A stretch of DNA of 64,000 bases from CAWAQA01 sp963784065 (GTDB lineage: Bacteria; Acidobacteriota; Vicinamibacteria; Vicinamibacterales; UBA2999), in contig CAWAQA010000005.1 in the NCBI GenBank assembly GCA_963784065.1, positions 558,001 through 622,000 on the forward strand, written 5' to 3'. The notes beneath the pieces were generated by a model that saw only the letters and a list, made by a program, of their open reading frames with translations, was not told the origin of the DNA and did no database searches. Positions 49,143-57,563 of the stretch are shown in pieces (the stretch's first letter is position 1; the number at the start of each line of letters is the position of its first letter). The position numbers and the translations under genes are program-made.

Positions 49143-50363
49143 TTACTGCGTGGTCGTCGGCCAGACCGTCCCCTGGTGCGGAGCCGTGACGCGGCCGACG
49201 CCCTTGTAGACGAACTTCTGGAGCCGCTTCCCTTCCCACGTCTCGGTTGTGTAGAGGTTGTTCTTCGAATCAACCGCGATGCTGTGGACTCCGAAGAACT
49301 GACCCGGCTGGCGCCCGCCGTCGCCGATGCTGGTCAGCACCTCGAGCGTGTCGCGGCGAAGCACGTACACCCGGTTGTTCATGCCGTCGGCGACATAGAG
49401 ATAGCGCTGCTGCGGATCCTTGGAGAACGCCACGTCCCACACCGAGCCGGACGCCAGCGTGTTCTTCGCGATGAAGGCCTCCTTGACGAACGTGCCATCC
49501 GGCTTGAACACCTGGAGCCGATCGCCTGCACGATCGCATACGTACAGAAGGCCGTCGTTCGACAGGTCGGCGCAGTGCACGGGATTGCGGAACTGCTGCG
49601 CCGGCTTCGCGTTTGGATTGTAGGGACCGAGCGGCGAATCGTCCGGCTTGTTGCCGTAGGCGCCCCAGTAGCGCTTCATTTTCCCCGTCGCGCCGTCGAT
49701 GATGGCGACGCGCTTATTGAGGTAGCCGTCGGCGAGGATCGCTTCGTTGGTCTTGGGATCGACCACGATCTTGGCGACGCGGCCGAAGTTTGCCGGATCG
49801 TTGCTGCCACCCACGTAAGTCGGATTGCCCTGCGCGTTCGGCTTGCCCTGGCGCGCGTTGGGTTTGCCGACCTGCATCAGGAACTTTCCGTCCTTGGTGA
49901 ACTTCAGCAGGTGGGAATCCCCAGGGCCGTTCCCGCCGATCCAGACGCTGCCGGTGTGATCGACGAAGATGCCGTGGTTTCCCGATGGCCAGTCGTATCC
50001 CTCGCCCGGCCCGCCCCACCGCCGCACCAGATTGCCGGCGGCGTCGAACGCGAGCACGTTGGGCGCGCCCGCGCAGCACTCGCCGTTCTTGAGCTCGAGC
50101 GCCTTTTCGTTATCGGCCAGCGTGGAGGAACTGCGATGGATGATCCAGACGATGTCCTGGTCATCCACCCAGACGCCAATCGCCTGGCCCAGCACCCAGT
50201 GGTTGGGCAGCGGCTTGGGCCAGAACGGGTCGACCTCGAACCGCGGCGCCTCGACGCCGCCCTGCTGCGCCGCGGCGCGCTGCAGGAAGAGTTGGCCGAC
50301 ACCGAGGCCCAGAATCACGACGAGAAAGGTCCCGCCCACGAGGAGATTGCGCTTCCGGTCCAT
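49143..50363 (-). CDS. Exported NHL/6-bladed beta-propeller protein
   Basis: Intact, 406 residues. ATG 50363 follows GAAAGAGGAGGCC, a strong ribosome binding site. An N-terminal signal or anchor helix (LLVGGTFLVVILGLGVGQLF) precedes NHL-like blades: WPSGNHGIFVDHTGSVWIGG, GRVAKIVVDPKTNEAILADG, HCADLSNDGLLYVCDRAGDR and QFFGVHSIAVDSKNNLYTTE. There is a CC pair (GECCAGAPN) near residue 90. Such propellers bind peptides, sugars or serve as lactonase-like enzymes; nothing here fixes a reaction. It sits between the PQQ fusion gene and the MBL gene on one strand. Confidence 0.8.
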   Translation of the reverse strand: MDRKRNLLVGGTFLVVILGLGVGQLFLQRAAAQQGGVEAPRFEVDPFWPKPLPNHWVLGQAIGVWVDDQDIVWIIHRSSSTLADNEKALELKNGECCAGAPNVLAFDAAGNLVRRWGGPGEGYDWPSGNHGIFVDHTGSVWIGGNGPGDSHLLKFTKDGKFLMQVGKPNARQGKPNAQGNPTYVGGSNDPANFGRVAKIVVDPKTNEAILADGYLNKRVAIIDGATGKMKRYWGAYGNKPDDSPLGPYNPNAKPAQQFRNPVHCADLSNDGLLYVCDRAGDRLQVFKPDGTFVKEAFIAKNTLASGSVWDVAFSKDPQQRYLYVADGMNNRVYVLRRDTLEVLTSIGDGGRQPGQFFGVHSIAVDSKNNLYTTETWEGKRLQKFVYKGVGRVTAPHQGTVWPTTTQ

Positions 50364-50389
50364 CACGGCCTCCTCTTTCAAGAAACGAT

Positions 50390-50463
50390 GGGCTTCAGGC
50401 TTCGGGCTTCAGGCTGCGGGCATTTTCGCAGCCCGGAGCCCGAGGCCCGGAGTCCGGAGCCCC
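50390..50463 (-). repeat. Period-7 hairpin (unit GGGCTTC / CCCGGAG)
   Basis: The left arm has GGGCTTC, AGGCTTC, GGGCTTC and AGGCTGC (50390-50417), then a loop with GGGCATTTTC. The right arm has GCAGCCC, GGAGCCC, GAGGCCC, GGAGTCC and GGAGCCC-type units (50428-50463). It directly abuts the TAG of the PQQ fusion gene (50463-50465) and ends 26 bases before the propeller's ATG. Confidence 0.78.
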
Positions 50464-53255
50464 TATTGAGCGTTCACGCCAGAATACCAGTCCGGAAGCC
50501 TAACATCGATCGGCTCGTTCCGGAGCGCATCCTTGAAAGCCTGCAGGGTTTGCGCGATCGTCAGCCCGCCGGGGACCCCCCGCGGCACCGCCGCCGGGTT
50601 CGTGAGCCGTCCCGCGGTGTCCTGATCGTAATGATTCACGTAGACAACCTTGGGCTTCAGGCGCCTCGTGCAGTCCGCCGCGGCGGCCGGTGTCATCCGC
50701 GCCGGCGGAATGTTCAGCGGCATGAAGGCGACGTCCACGTTGGTCACCGCCAGCAGCTCGGGGACGCACTCGGTCACGCCGGCGACGTAGATTCGCCGTC
50801 CCCCGAGCGTGACCAGGTAGCCGTTGGCCTGGCCCTTGGGATGCTCCGGTGCGCCAGGCGTCAGATCGTACGCGGCAATCGCGTCCACCTGCACGCCGGC
50901 CACGGTCGTCGAGGCGCCGTTCGCGAGGACGACAGCGCCTGGGACCCGCGCCTTCAGGGCGGGCGGCACCACGATGACCGTTCCGGGCTTTCGCAGTCGC
51001 TGGATCGCCTTGTCGTCCAGGTGGTGCACCGGATCGTCGGTGATGAGGATGACGTCGGCCGGCTTCGCGCGCGACAGGTCCGCGACGCTCCACGGGTCCA
51101 CCTGGACGACTTTCCCCGCATGTTCCAGCTGGATGCTGGAATGGAGGAGCGGCGTGATCTCGATGTCGCCGCCCGTTCCGGGATACCGGTCGGCGGTGAC
51201 GGCGGCGGCCGCGGGAAGCCTGAAGGCGACGAGCTCGCCGCTGTAGTTTCCGCCGCTGATCGCGACGACGAGGTACTGCCGGCCGTTCAGCAGGTAGGTC
51301 ATCGGCGACCCGGTTTGCGGCGCCGGCATGTAGACCGCGCCGACCTCTTTACCCGTCATCTTGTCGAGCGCACGCAGCATGGCGCCGCGCTGCCCGGATG
51401 GCGTGGGGCCGAAGTTGTGCTCGCCGGCGATCACCAGCGTCTTCGTCACGAGCGTCCCCGGATTGTTCCCCTGCCTGCCCATCACCGGTGGCAGGTTCAG
51501 GCCTTTGAGCGCCGGGTGATTGCGGATGTTGTCCGACGTGGCGCCGAACGGCACCTGCCAGCGGAAGTCGCCAGTGTCGAGATTGATCGCCGTGATGCGG
51601 CTGTACGGCGGCTTGATGAGCGGCAGTCCCTGCACCGTGAGCGGCGGCGCGGCGGCTTCGCCTGAGACTCTCGCCGCAGCCGGTGCCGTGGCGGCGCCGG
51701 CGCCGGAGCCACCGGCCGTCCGTGGACCGGACAGCACCGTGCCCTGGTGATACGCCATGTCCGACACACCCGGAGGAGGCGGCACCAGGCCGAGCGTCGC
51801 AACCGAGGTCTGCGACGCCACGTACAGCGTGTGCGTTTCCGGATCGTACGAGCCACCCGGCCAGTTGGAGGCCGCGGCCTGCGCACCCATGGTCAACGTG
51901 GCGATCGGCCCCTCCGCCCGGCTCACGGATGGAGGCGTGAACACAGGTCCGAGCCTGTAGCGCGAGACGATCTTGACGGCCTCCGCCCGCAGTTCCGGCG
52001 TGAAGTCGATCAGGTCGTCGATCGTCAGCCCCGTTCCGTCGAAGGCGCGCGGCTTGGTCGGGATCGGCTGCGTCGGCGAATACCATTCGCCCGGCGTGTC
52101 GCCGACCGGCACCGGCCGCTCGACGATCGGCCAGATCGGCTCGCCGGTCTCCCGATTGAAGACGTACAGAAACGCCTGCTTGGTGGGCTGCGCGACCGCC
52201 TTGATCGTGCGGCCGTTGACGGTGATGTCCGCGAGAATCGGGGCGCTCGGGATATCCATGTCCCACATGCCGTGGTGCACGAGCTGGTAGTGCCAGCGGC
52301 GCTTGCCCGTCTCCAGTTCGACGGCGACGATGCTCTCGCTGAACAGGTTGTCGCCGGGGCGATCGGCGCCGTAGTAGTCATGGGTCGGCATCTCGACCGG
52401 CAGGTACGCGAGGCCGAGCTCCTCGTCGATCGAGATCTGCGCCCACACGCCGGTGTTGCCGGTGTGCTTCCAGGAGCCTTCTTTCCACGACTCGTTGCCG
52501 ACCTCGCCCGGCAGCGGAATGGTGTGGAAGATCCAGAGCCGCTTGCCCGTCCGCACGTCGAAGCCGCGAACGTAGCCTTTGACGTTCGCCTTGCTCTTCG
52601 GATTGGCGCCGGTTTCGAACGCGGCGCCGACGATGACGACGTTCCTGGCGATCATCGGCGTCGAATGGAGCCCGACCGGCGCGTTCTCCAGATCGATCTC
52701 CTGATCGAAGTCCTGCTTCAGATCGACGATGCCGTTCCTGCCGAAGCCGGCAACCGGCTGACCGGTCTTCGCGTCGAGCGCGACGAGCCGGTATCCGGGC
52801 GTGACGTAGAGGATCCGCTCCTCCTTGCCGTCGGTCCAGTAGGCGAGGCCGCGGCCGGAGAGCTGGCGCGGTGCCGCCGCGCCGCGTGCGCCCTCGTGCT
52901 CGCTGTGCATCCACAGCAGCTCGCCGGTCGCCGCGTCGAGCGCGACCACCGCCCGCCGCGTGCCGCCGGTCGAGTACAGGCGGCCGTTGATCATCAGCGG
53001 CGTGGACTCGAAGTTGAACTCCGGCCGCGGGCCGAGCCCGTCGGTCTTGAAGCGCCACGCGACCTCGAGCATGTTGAAGTTGGCCGCGTTGATCTGGTCG
53101 AGCGGCGCGTACCGGGTATGGCCGGTGTCGCCCCCGTAGTGGCGCCATTCGCCGTTCGTGGTGCCCGACTGGCCCAGCAGCGGCGCGGACGTCGAGGTGA
53201 GCGCGAGGCCGAGCGCCAGCGACACCAGGGTGAGTCGTATGAACCTGCGCGGCAT
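50463..53255 (-). CDS. PQQ-dependent dehydrogenase propeller fused to a degenerate MBL domain
   Basis: Intact, 930 residues. ATG 53255 follows AAAGGATTACGGTC; a signal peptide (LTLVSLALGLALTSTSAPLL) is present. Residues about 30-685 are a quinoprotein glucose-dehydrogenase-type propeller: WRHYGGDTGHTRYAPLDQIN, VVALDAATGELLWMHSEHEG, GAQAAASNWPGGSYDPETHT and GSPMTYLLNGRQYLVVAISG. Residues about 690-925 resemble UlaG-like MBL proteins (ITPLLHSSIQLEHAGKVVQV, VYVNHYDQDT). In that domain the metal motif expected as THxHxDH-like reads TDDPVHHLDD (near 737), and GDTEC reads AGVTEC (near 824), so metal-dependent activity is doubtful. No PQQ synthesis gene is in the window. Confidence 0.83.
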   Translation of the reverse strand: MPRRFIRLTLVSLALGLALTSTSAPLLGQSGTTNGEWRHYGGDTGHTRYAPLDQINAANFNMLEVAWRFKTDGLGPRPEFNFESTPLMINGRLYSTGGTRRAVVALDAATGELLWMHSEHEGARGAAAPRQLSGRGLAYWTDGKEERILYVTPGYRLVALDAKTGQPVAGFGRNGIVDLKQDFDQEIDLENAPVGLHSTPMIARNVVIVGAAFETGANPKSKANVKGYVRGFDVRTGKRLWIFHTIPLPGEVGNESWKEGSWKHTGNTGVWAQISIDEELGLAYLPVEMPTHDYYGADRPGDNLFSESIVAVELETGKRRWHYQLVHHGMWDMDIPSAPILADITVNGRTIKAVAQPTKQAFLYVFNRETGEPIWPIVERPVPVGDTPGEWYSPTQPIPTKPRAFDGTGLTIDDLIDFTPELRAEAVKIVSRYRLGPVFTPPSVSRAEGPIATLTMGAQAAASNWPGGSYDPETHTLYVASQTSVATLGLVPPPPGVSDMAYHQGTVLSGPRTAGGSGAGAATAPAAARVSGEAAAPPLTVQGLPLIKPPYSRITAINLDTGDFRWQVPFGATSDNIRNHPALKGLNLPPVMGRQGNNPGTLVTKTLVIAGEHNFGPTPSGQRGAMLRALDKMTGKEVGAVYMPAPQTGSPMTYLLNGRQYLVVAISGGNYSGELVAFRLPAAAAVTADRYPGTGGDIEITPLLHSSIQLEHAGKVVQVDPWSVADLSRAKPADVILITDDPVHHLDDKAIQRLRKPGTVIVVPPALKARVPGAVVLANGASTTVAGVQVDAIAAYDLTPGAPEHPKGQANGYLVTLGGRRIYVAGVTECVPELLAVTNVDVAFMPLNIPPARMTPAAAADCTRRLKPKVVYVNHYDQDTAGRLTNPAAVPRGVPGGLTIAQTLQAFKDALRNEPIDVRLPDWYSGVNAQ

Positions 53256-53302
53256 GACCGTAATCCTTTCAAGAACCCCGTTTTCAGCGGCCTCGATGTC
53301 CT

Positions 53303-53379
53303 ACGAACCACAGAGTCACAGAGGCACAGAGGTTTGCTGGCCCTATCTTCTCTGTGTCTCTGTGTCTCTGTGGTTCGTC
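53303..53379 (-). repeat. Period-8 hairpin (unit CACAGAGA / TCTCTGTG)
   Basis: Left arm: GAACCACAGAG, TCACAGAG, GCACAGAG (53304-53331). Right arm: TCTCTGTG, TCTCTGTG, TCTCTGTGGTTCG (53350-53378). The loop is about 18 bases. It sits nine bases downstream of the amidohydrolase stop (53388) and upstream of the PQQ gene, in line with a terminator or processing signal between the two. Confidence 0.8.
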
Positions 53380-53387
53380 ACCACGGC

Positions 53388-54781
53388 CTATCGCCCGCCT
53401 TCACCCATGAAGCCCGCTCTCAACCGCGACCGATCCACCTGTGCGCCGCGCAGGTAGACCGTGTCGATCTTTCTCGTGTTCGTGATGTCGTCGAGCGGGT
53501 TGGCGTCGAGCACGACGAAGTCCGCGCTCTTGCCCGGCGCCACCGTCACCGAGATCGTCGAGCCCCAGGATCTGCGCCGACGTGCGCGTCGCCGCGACGA
53601 TGACCTGGGAGGGCGTCATCCCGGCGGCGACCATGTTCTCCACTTCGGTGTGCATAGTCCAGCCGATAAACTGGTCGCCCTGCTGGCCGCCGCCGTCGGT
53701 TCCCACGCCAATTGTGACGCCGGCCGCGTTCAGTTTCACGATTCCGCGCGCCAGCCGGTCCCAGGCCTCGCGCCCGCGCGCCCGCTCGTCGGCCGGCGTG
53801 CGTCCGAGGCGATCCTGCAGCCGCCTGACTTGTGCGGGCGACACGGTCTCCGCGATGAGCGGGTGGGGCGGATTGAGCCACGGCGCGTAGATCGTCCGCC
53901 GCGGGCCGCCGAGGGCGGTGAGCACGACGGTGTTCGGGTGCTGCCTGAACAGCGCCACGAGCTCGTCATCCACGTCGCTCATCATGTGCGCGAAGATGTC
54001 GATGCCGGCGCGGAGCAGATCCTTCGCGTCCTGCAGTCCCGTTGCGTGGACGGCGACGCGGAGCCCGTTCCTGTGTGCCTCGTCGATGATGGCCTTGTAC
54101 AACTCGGGGGCCAGCTTCTTCACCGCGCCGCCGCGGTCGTCCACCCACGTCTTGACGATCCTGACCTTCCGCGGCACGAGCTCCTGGACGGCGGCGCGGG
54201 CGCCTTCCACCGTCGTGACCGGAAAGGCCGAATGGCGCATGTTGGCCGGGCTGATCTCTTCGATCGGCGCCAGGCCGCGGCCCGCCGAGAGGAACCGTGC
54301 CGCCTCCGGGAATCGCCCGGCGAGGATTTCGTCGCGAAGCGCGAACGGCATCTCGCCGAAGTCGCTGCCCATGGCCTGGCTGGCGGCGACGCCGAAATAG
54401 CGCGAACCGGCGCATGTGGTCGAGGATGTTGTCGCGCGTGTAGTTCTGCGGCCCGCTCGTCAGGTCCTTCATGTACCCGATGTGCGAATGGGCGTCGATG
54501 AGGGCCGGGATGACCGTCTTGCCGGTCAGATCGACCCGGGCGGCGCCGGGCGGCGGCTGCAGCTCCCCCCGTCGTCCGACCCGGGTGAACCTGCCATGCT
54601 CGACGAGAAACGCTGAGTTCTCGAGTGGGGTGTTGCCGTCGCCCGCGATGAGCCGGGCTCCCTCGAACAGGATCGGCGTGCCAGGCGGCCCCGGCGCCTG
54701 CGCCGCCGAGGTCAACCCCGCCGTCGCGACGAGGAGGGCCGCGAAGACCGCCCGCTTGACGCGCATCAGGGCCAGCATCAT
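53388..54781 (-). CDS. Exported amidohydrolase (imidazolonepropionase-like family)
   Basis: A metal-dependent hydrolase of about 460 residues with a signal peptide (VKRAVFAALLVATAGLTSAA). The amidohydrolase metal sites are visible: DAHSHIGY (first His pair, near residue 95), the Lys in RIVKTWVDD that is carbamylated in relatives, VAVHATG and IFAHMMSDVDD (His), and TIGVGTDGGG (Asp). The C terminus has ADFVVLDANPLDDITNTRKI. Frameshifts lie near 54408 and 53560. Exported members act on N-acyl or cyclic amide compounds; the substrate is unknown. Its start lies only 27 bases from the divergent cytochrome gene, leaving little room for two promoters. Confidence 0.8.
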
Positions 54782-54808
54782 ACTCCCACCTAACTTGGGA
54801 GGCGCGTG

Positions 54809-55240
54809 ATGCCGATCGCCCTCGTGTGGTTTTTCTCTGTCTTCCTGGCGCAGCAGCCAGCATCGAAGCCCGCTACCTCTGCGGCCCTCGACTTCGAGTA
54901 CTTCAGGACCCGTGTGCAGCCGATTTTCCTGGCCAAGCGTCCCGGCCACGCGCGCTGTTACTCCTGCCATTCGCAGGGGACACCGTTGGTCCTGCAGACG
55001 CTCTCGCCTGGCAGCGCCACCTGGAACGAGGAGCAGTCGCGCAAGAACTTCGAGGCCGTCCGCCGGGTGGTGGTGCCAACCGCGCCGCTGAAAAGCCCCC
55101 TGCTCTACCATCCGCTCGAGACGGATGCGGGCGGCGACCTCTTCCACAACGGCGGCAAGCACTGGAAGTCGCAGAGCGATCCGGAGTTTCAGACGCTGCT
55201 CGCCTGGGTAAAAGGACAGACCGTCGGTGGGTCCCGGTAG
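54809..55240 (+). CDS. Small exported cytochrome-c-like protein
   Basis: Intact, 143 residues. ATG 54809 (or GTG 54806) follows GGGAGG. A signal peptide (MPIALVWFFSVFLAQQPAS) precedes FEYFRTRVQPIFLAKRPGHA and one haem-binding motif CYSCH near residue 52. A possible distal ligand is the Met-free HPLETDAGG/HNGGKHW region, so His is more likely than Met. The pattern resembles the small haem domains of planctomycete-type cytochromes. It is followed 45 bases later by a YncE-like propeller; the two may form an exported redox pair. Confidence 0.72.
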   Translation: MPIALVWFFSVFLAQQPASKPATSAALDFEYFRTRVQPIFLAKRPGHARCYSCHSQGTPLVLQTLSPGSATWNEEQSRKNFEAVRRVVVPTAPLKSPLLYHPLETDAGGDLFHNGGKHWKSQSDPEFQTLLAWVKGQTVGGSR

Positions 55241-55285
55241 GCATCCGCTTCTTCGACAGAGCGGTGAAGAAAGGTTTTGACGACC

Positions 55286-56308
55286 ATGATGAGTTCACGA
55301 GCGCGTAACGGCTTCCTCACGGCGTTGGCGACGGTGCTCGTGGTGCTGCCGCTCAGTGCCGCCGACGTGCGGATCATCCAGACCAACAGCGCCGGGGACA
55401 ACGTCCACCTCATCGACCCGGTCACCAACAAAGTGGTGGGCGTCATCGAAGGCATCGAGGTCAGTCACGGCGCCGCGGCCACGCCCGATGGGAGCAAGAT
55501 CTTCGTCAGCAACGAGGCCGACCATACGCTGGACATCGTCGATGGCAAGACGCTGAAGGTCGTCAAGAAGGTCAAGCTGAGCGGCCGGCCGAATAACATC
55601 GGCATCGGCAAGGACGGCAAGCGGGTCTATGTCTCGATCAGGGGCGGTGCCGGTGCCGTTGACGTCGTCGATACCGCTTCGGGCACGTTGGCCAAGAGCA
55701 TCGCGGTCAAGGGCGACGTCCACAACACCTACGTCACGCCGGACGGCAAGTACGTGGTGAGCGGCTCCATCGCCGGGAAAGTCATGACCGTCATCGACGC
55801 GAAGACCGAGGAGCCGGTGTGGTCGCACGACTTCGACCTCGGCGTGCGTCCCATGGCCTTCAGCACGAATCCCGACGGGTCCACCAAGTGGGCGTTCGTC
55901 CAGCTGTCCGAGCTGAATGGCTTCGCCGTGGTCGATTTCGCCACGCGCAAGGAGATTCACCGGATCAAGCTTCCCGAGCTGGCCCCGGGGAAGAAGGCTG
56001 TCCACGTGGGCGGGAACGTCTCGCATGGCCTGGCCGTGACACCCGACGCCAAGACGCTGATCGTCAACAGCCGGCTGAACAGCGCCGTCTACAAGTACTC
56101 GCTTCCCGACCTGAAGCTCGTCGGACAAACCGACATCAACGGCATCGATCCGAACTGGGTCACGCTGACGCCCGACGGGAAGATGGCCTACGTGGCGATT
56201 GCCGGATCGAACTGGGTCGCGGCGATCGACATCGCGACGATGAAGCAGGCGGCAAAGATTCCCGTCGGCTACGTGCCGAAGCGCAACGCGACGATCATGG
56301 TGCAGTAG
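55286..56308 (+). CDS. Exported YncE-like 7-bladed beta-propeller protein
   Basis: Intact, 340 residues. ATG 55286 follows AAAGG at a suitable distance; GTG or TTG codons just upstream are less likely. The signal peptide is FLTALATVLVVLPLSAA. Repeated blades follow: VHLIDPVTNKVVGVIEGIEV, DIVDGKTLKVVKKVKLSG, VDVVDTASGTLAKSIAVKG, AAIDIATMKQAAKIPVGYVP. These are the YVTN-type repeats of YncE and the cytochrome cd1 propeller, but no haem d1 ligand set can be claimed. It may bind DNA, a cofactor or a partner protein. It lies downstream of the small cytochrome, and its stop is followed by dispersed palindromes. Confidence 0.8.
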   Translation: MMSSRARNGFLTALATVLVVLPLSAADVRIIQTNSAGDNVHLIDPVTNKVVGVIEGIEVSHGAAATPDGSKIFVSNEADHTLDIVDGKTLKVVKKVKLSGRPNNIGIGKDGKRVYVSIRGGAGAVDVVDTASGTLAKSIAVKGDVHNTYVTPDGKYVVSGSIAGKVMTVIDAKTEEPVWSHDFDLGVRPMAFSTNPDGSTKWAFVQLSELNGFAVVDFATRKEIHRIKLPELAPGKKAVHVGGNVSHGLAVTPDAKTLIVNSRLNSAVYKYSLPDLKLVGQTDINGIDPNWVTLTPDGKMAYVAIAGSNWVAAIDIATMKQAAKIPVGYVPKRNATIMVQ

Positions 56309-56313
56309 GGAAC

Positions 56314-56406
56314 GGGCCGGCTGAAGCCGGCCCCTACGACCTGGTTCTTGTTTTCGAGTCCTCTGGTTTTCCTCCGATCCTCGTAGGGGCCGGCTTCAGC
56401 CGGCCC
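56314..56406. repeat. Pair of dispersed palindromes in inverted orientation, arms of 26 perfect bases
   Basis: Copy 1 (56314-56339) is GGGCCGGCT-GA-AGCCGGCCC plus CTACGA. Copy 2 (56381-56406) is its exact reverse complement, TCGTAG plus GGGCCGGCT-TC-AGCCGGCCC. Each copy is itself palindromic, so either separate hairpins or one long stem can form. It fills the convergent gap between the YncE-like gene and the haem/barrel gene. Confidence 0.82.
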
Positions 56407-56432
56407 TTCCTGTCTCGATGTTCGCCTTGCCA

Positions 56433-57563
56433 CTAGTGCACGGTCTTGAAAGCGGTCTGCAGAATCAGCGATTTCGACAGCCGCCCGGTCATCGTGTTCT
56501 TCTCCACTCGGGTGCCGACAATGATGGTCACCTGGCTGGCGAGGCGGGCAGCGACTTCGACCCGCCCGGCATTCAGCCGTTCTTCGAACGGCTGTTCGAC
56601 GCGCAGGCGCTCGCCGACCCCCGACAGCACCAGCCACTCGCGCGCGGCCCAGAACACCTGCGCGTAAGTCGCATGCTGGCGGAATGACGTGTCCGCCAGC
56701 GCCGTGCGGATGAAGTCGGTGACGTCGTGTTCGGCGAGGATGCCCCACTGGCCGAAGCCGAGGCGCGCATATGCCCCGACCATCTGGCGGCTGCCGTTGC
56801 GGGCCGACCCCTTCAGCATCGTGGTCCCAATCACCGTGCGCTGGTTGCCGAGCACGTCAAACTCGGCAAGCGTGCCGCCGCCCCTCTCATCTTCGCCCGG
56901 GCTCTCGTTCCCGCCCGGCCCGTACACGAACGGGCTCACGTGATGGCGCTTGCCCCACCAATACGCCTTCACCTGGGTTGGCGAGTCGTAGTAGCCAAGC
57001 CGGTTCCGGGACTTGATATAGGGAACCAGGTCGGGAACGTTGATGCCGCTCGGCAGCTGGTCCCGGCCCGCGGCGATCTCGAACGCGTCGTTCGGCTGGT
57101 AGTGCACCAGGGCGGTGTTGATGAACCCGGTTGCGCCCCTCGCGGCCGGGTCGTAGCTGCGCGCCGGACGCGGAGCGCGTGCGCCTTCGACCGTGAAGAT
57201 GCCGGACACACGAAACGCGTTCGACAGCGCGGTGACGTTGCGATACATCACCCGCGGCCGGAAGGTGTTCGTGTCGGATGCCCCGGCCACCCACATCGAC
57301 GAGTTCTGGAGGACGAGTCGGACGTCGTGGGTCAGCCTCCGTCGCTCGTCGTCGGAACGGTACTCGTTCGCGCGCAGGCTCTGGGCCTCGTCGATGCCGC
57401 GGCCGTAGTCGTTCAACGGTCCGCCGCCCTGCGTCGCGAGATGGCACGACGCACATCCCGTGTACCCGAGACGGATCATTGTCGGCAGCGCGAGCGCCGG
57501 TGCGGCCATGGCCGTCAATACGATGGCCACGCTGGCGACGCGAAGGAGCCGGCTGCCCGTCAC
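56433..57563 (-). CDS. Exported protein with one c-type haem motif and a probable outer-membrane barrel
   Basis: Intact, 376 residues. GTG 57563 overlaps the YceI stop (GTGA). A signal peptide (LLRVASVAIVLTAMAAPALA) is followed by LPTMIRLGYTGCASCHLATQ, a CxxCH haem site near residue 40. The remaining 320 residues read like alternating strands: RPRVMYRNVTALSNAFRVSG, INTALVHYQPNDAFEIAAGR, FGQWGILAEHDVTDFIRTAL and VTIIVGTRVEKNTMTGRLSK. This combination suggests an electron-transfer haem held at an outer-membrane barrel, but is inference. It is translationally coupled to the YceI-like gene upstream. Confidence 0.7.
   Translation of the reverse strand: MTGSRLLRVASVAIVLTAMAAPALALPTMIRLGYTGCASCHLATQGGGPLNDYGRGIDEAQSLRANEYRSDDERRRLTHDVRLVLQNSSMWVAGASDTNTFRPRVMYRNVTALSNAFRVSGIFTVEGARAPRPARSYDPAARGATGFINTALVHYQPNDAFEIAAGRDQLPSGINVPDLVPYIKSRNRLGYYDSPTQVKAYWWGKRHHVSPFVYGPGGNESPGEDERGGGTLAEFDVLGNQRTVIGTTMLKGSARNGSRQMVGAYARLGFGQWGILAEHDVTDFIRTALADTSFRQHATYAQVFWAAREWLVLSGVGERLRVEQPFEERLNAGRVEVAARLASQVTIIVGTRVEKNTMTGRLSKSLILQTAFKTVH

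Noticed and set aside
49023..53603. Two very long plus-strand open frames (880 and 618 codons)
   Set aside because: Both are antisense to the intact propeller and PQQ fusion genes and have shadow-type composition rich in Arg, Asp, Glu and His.
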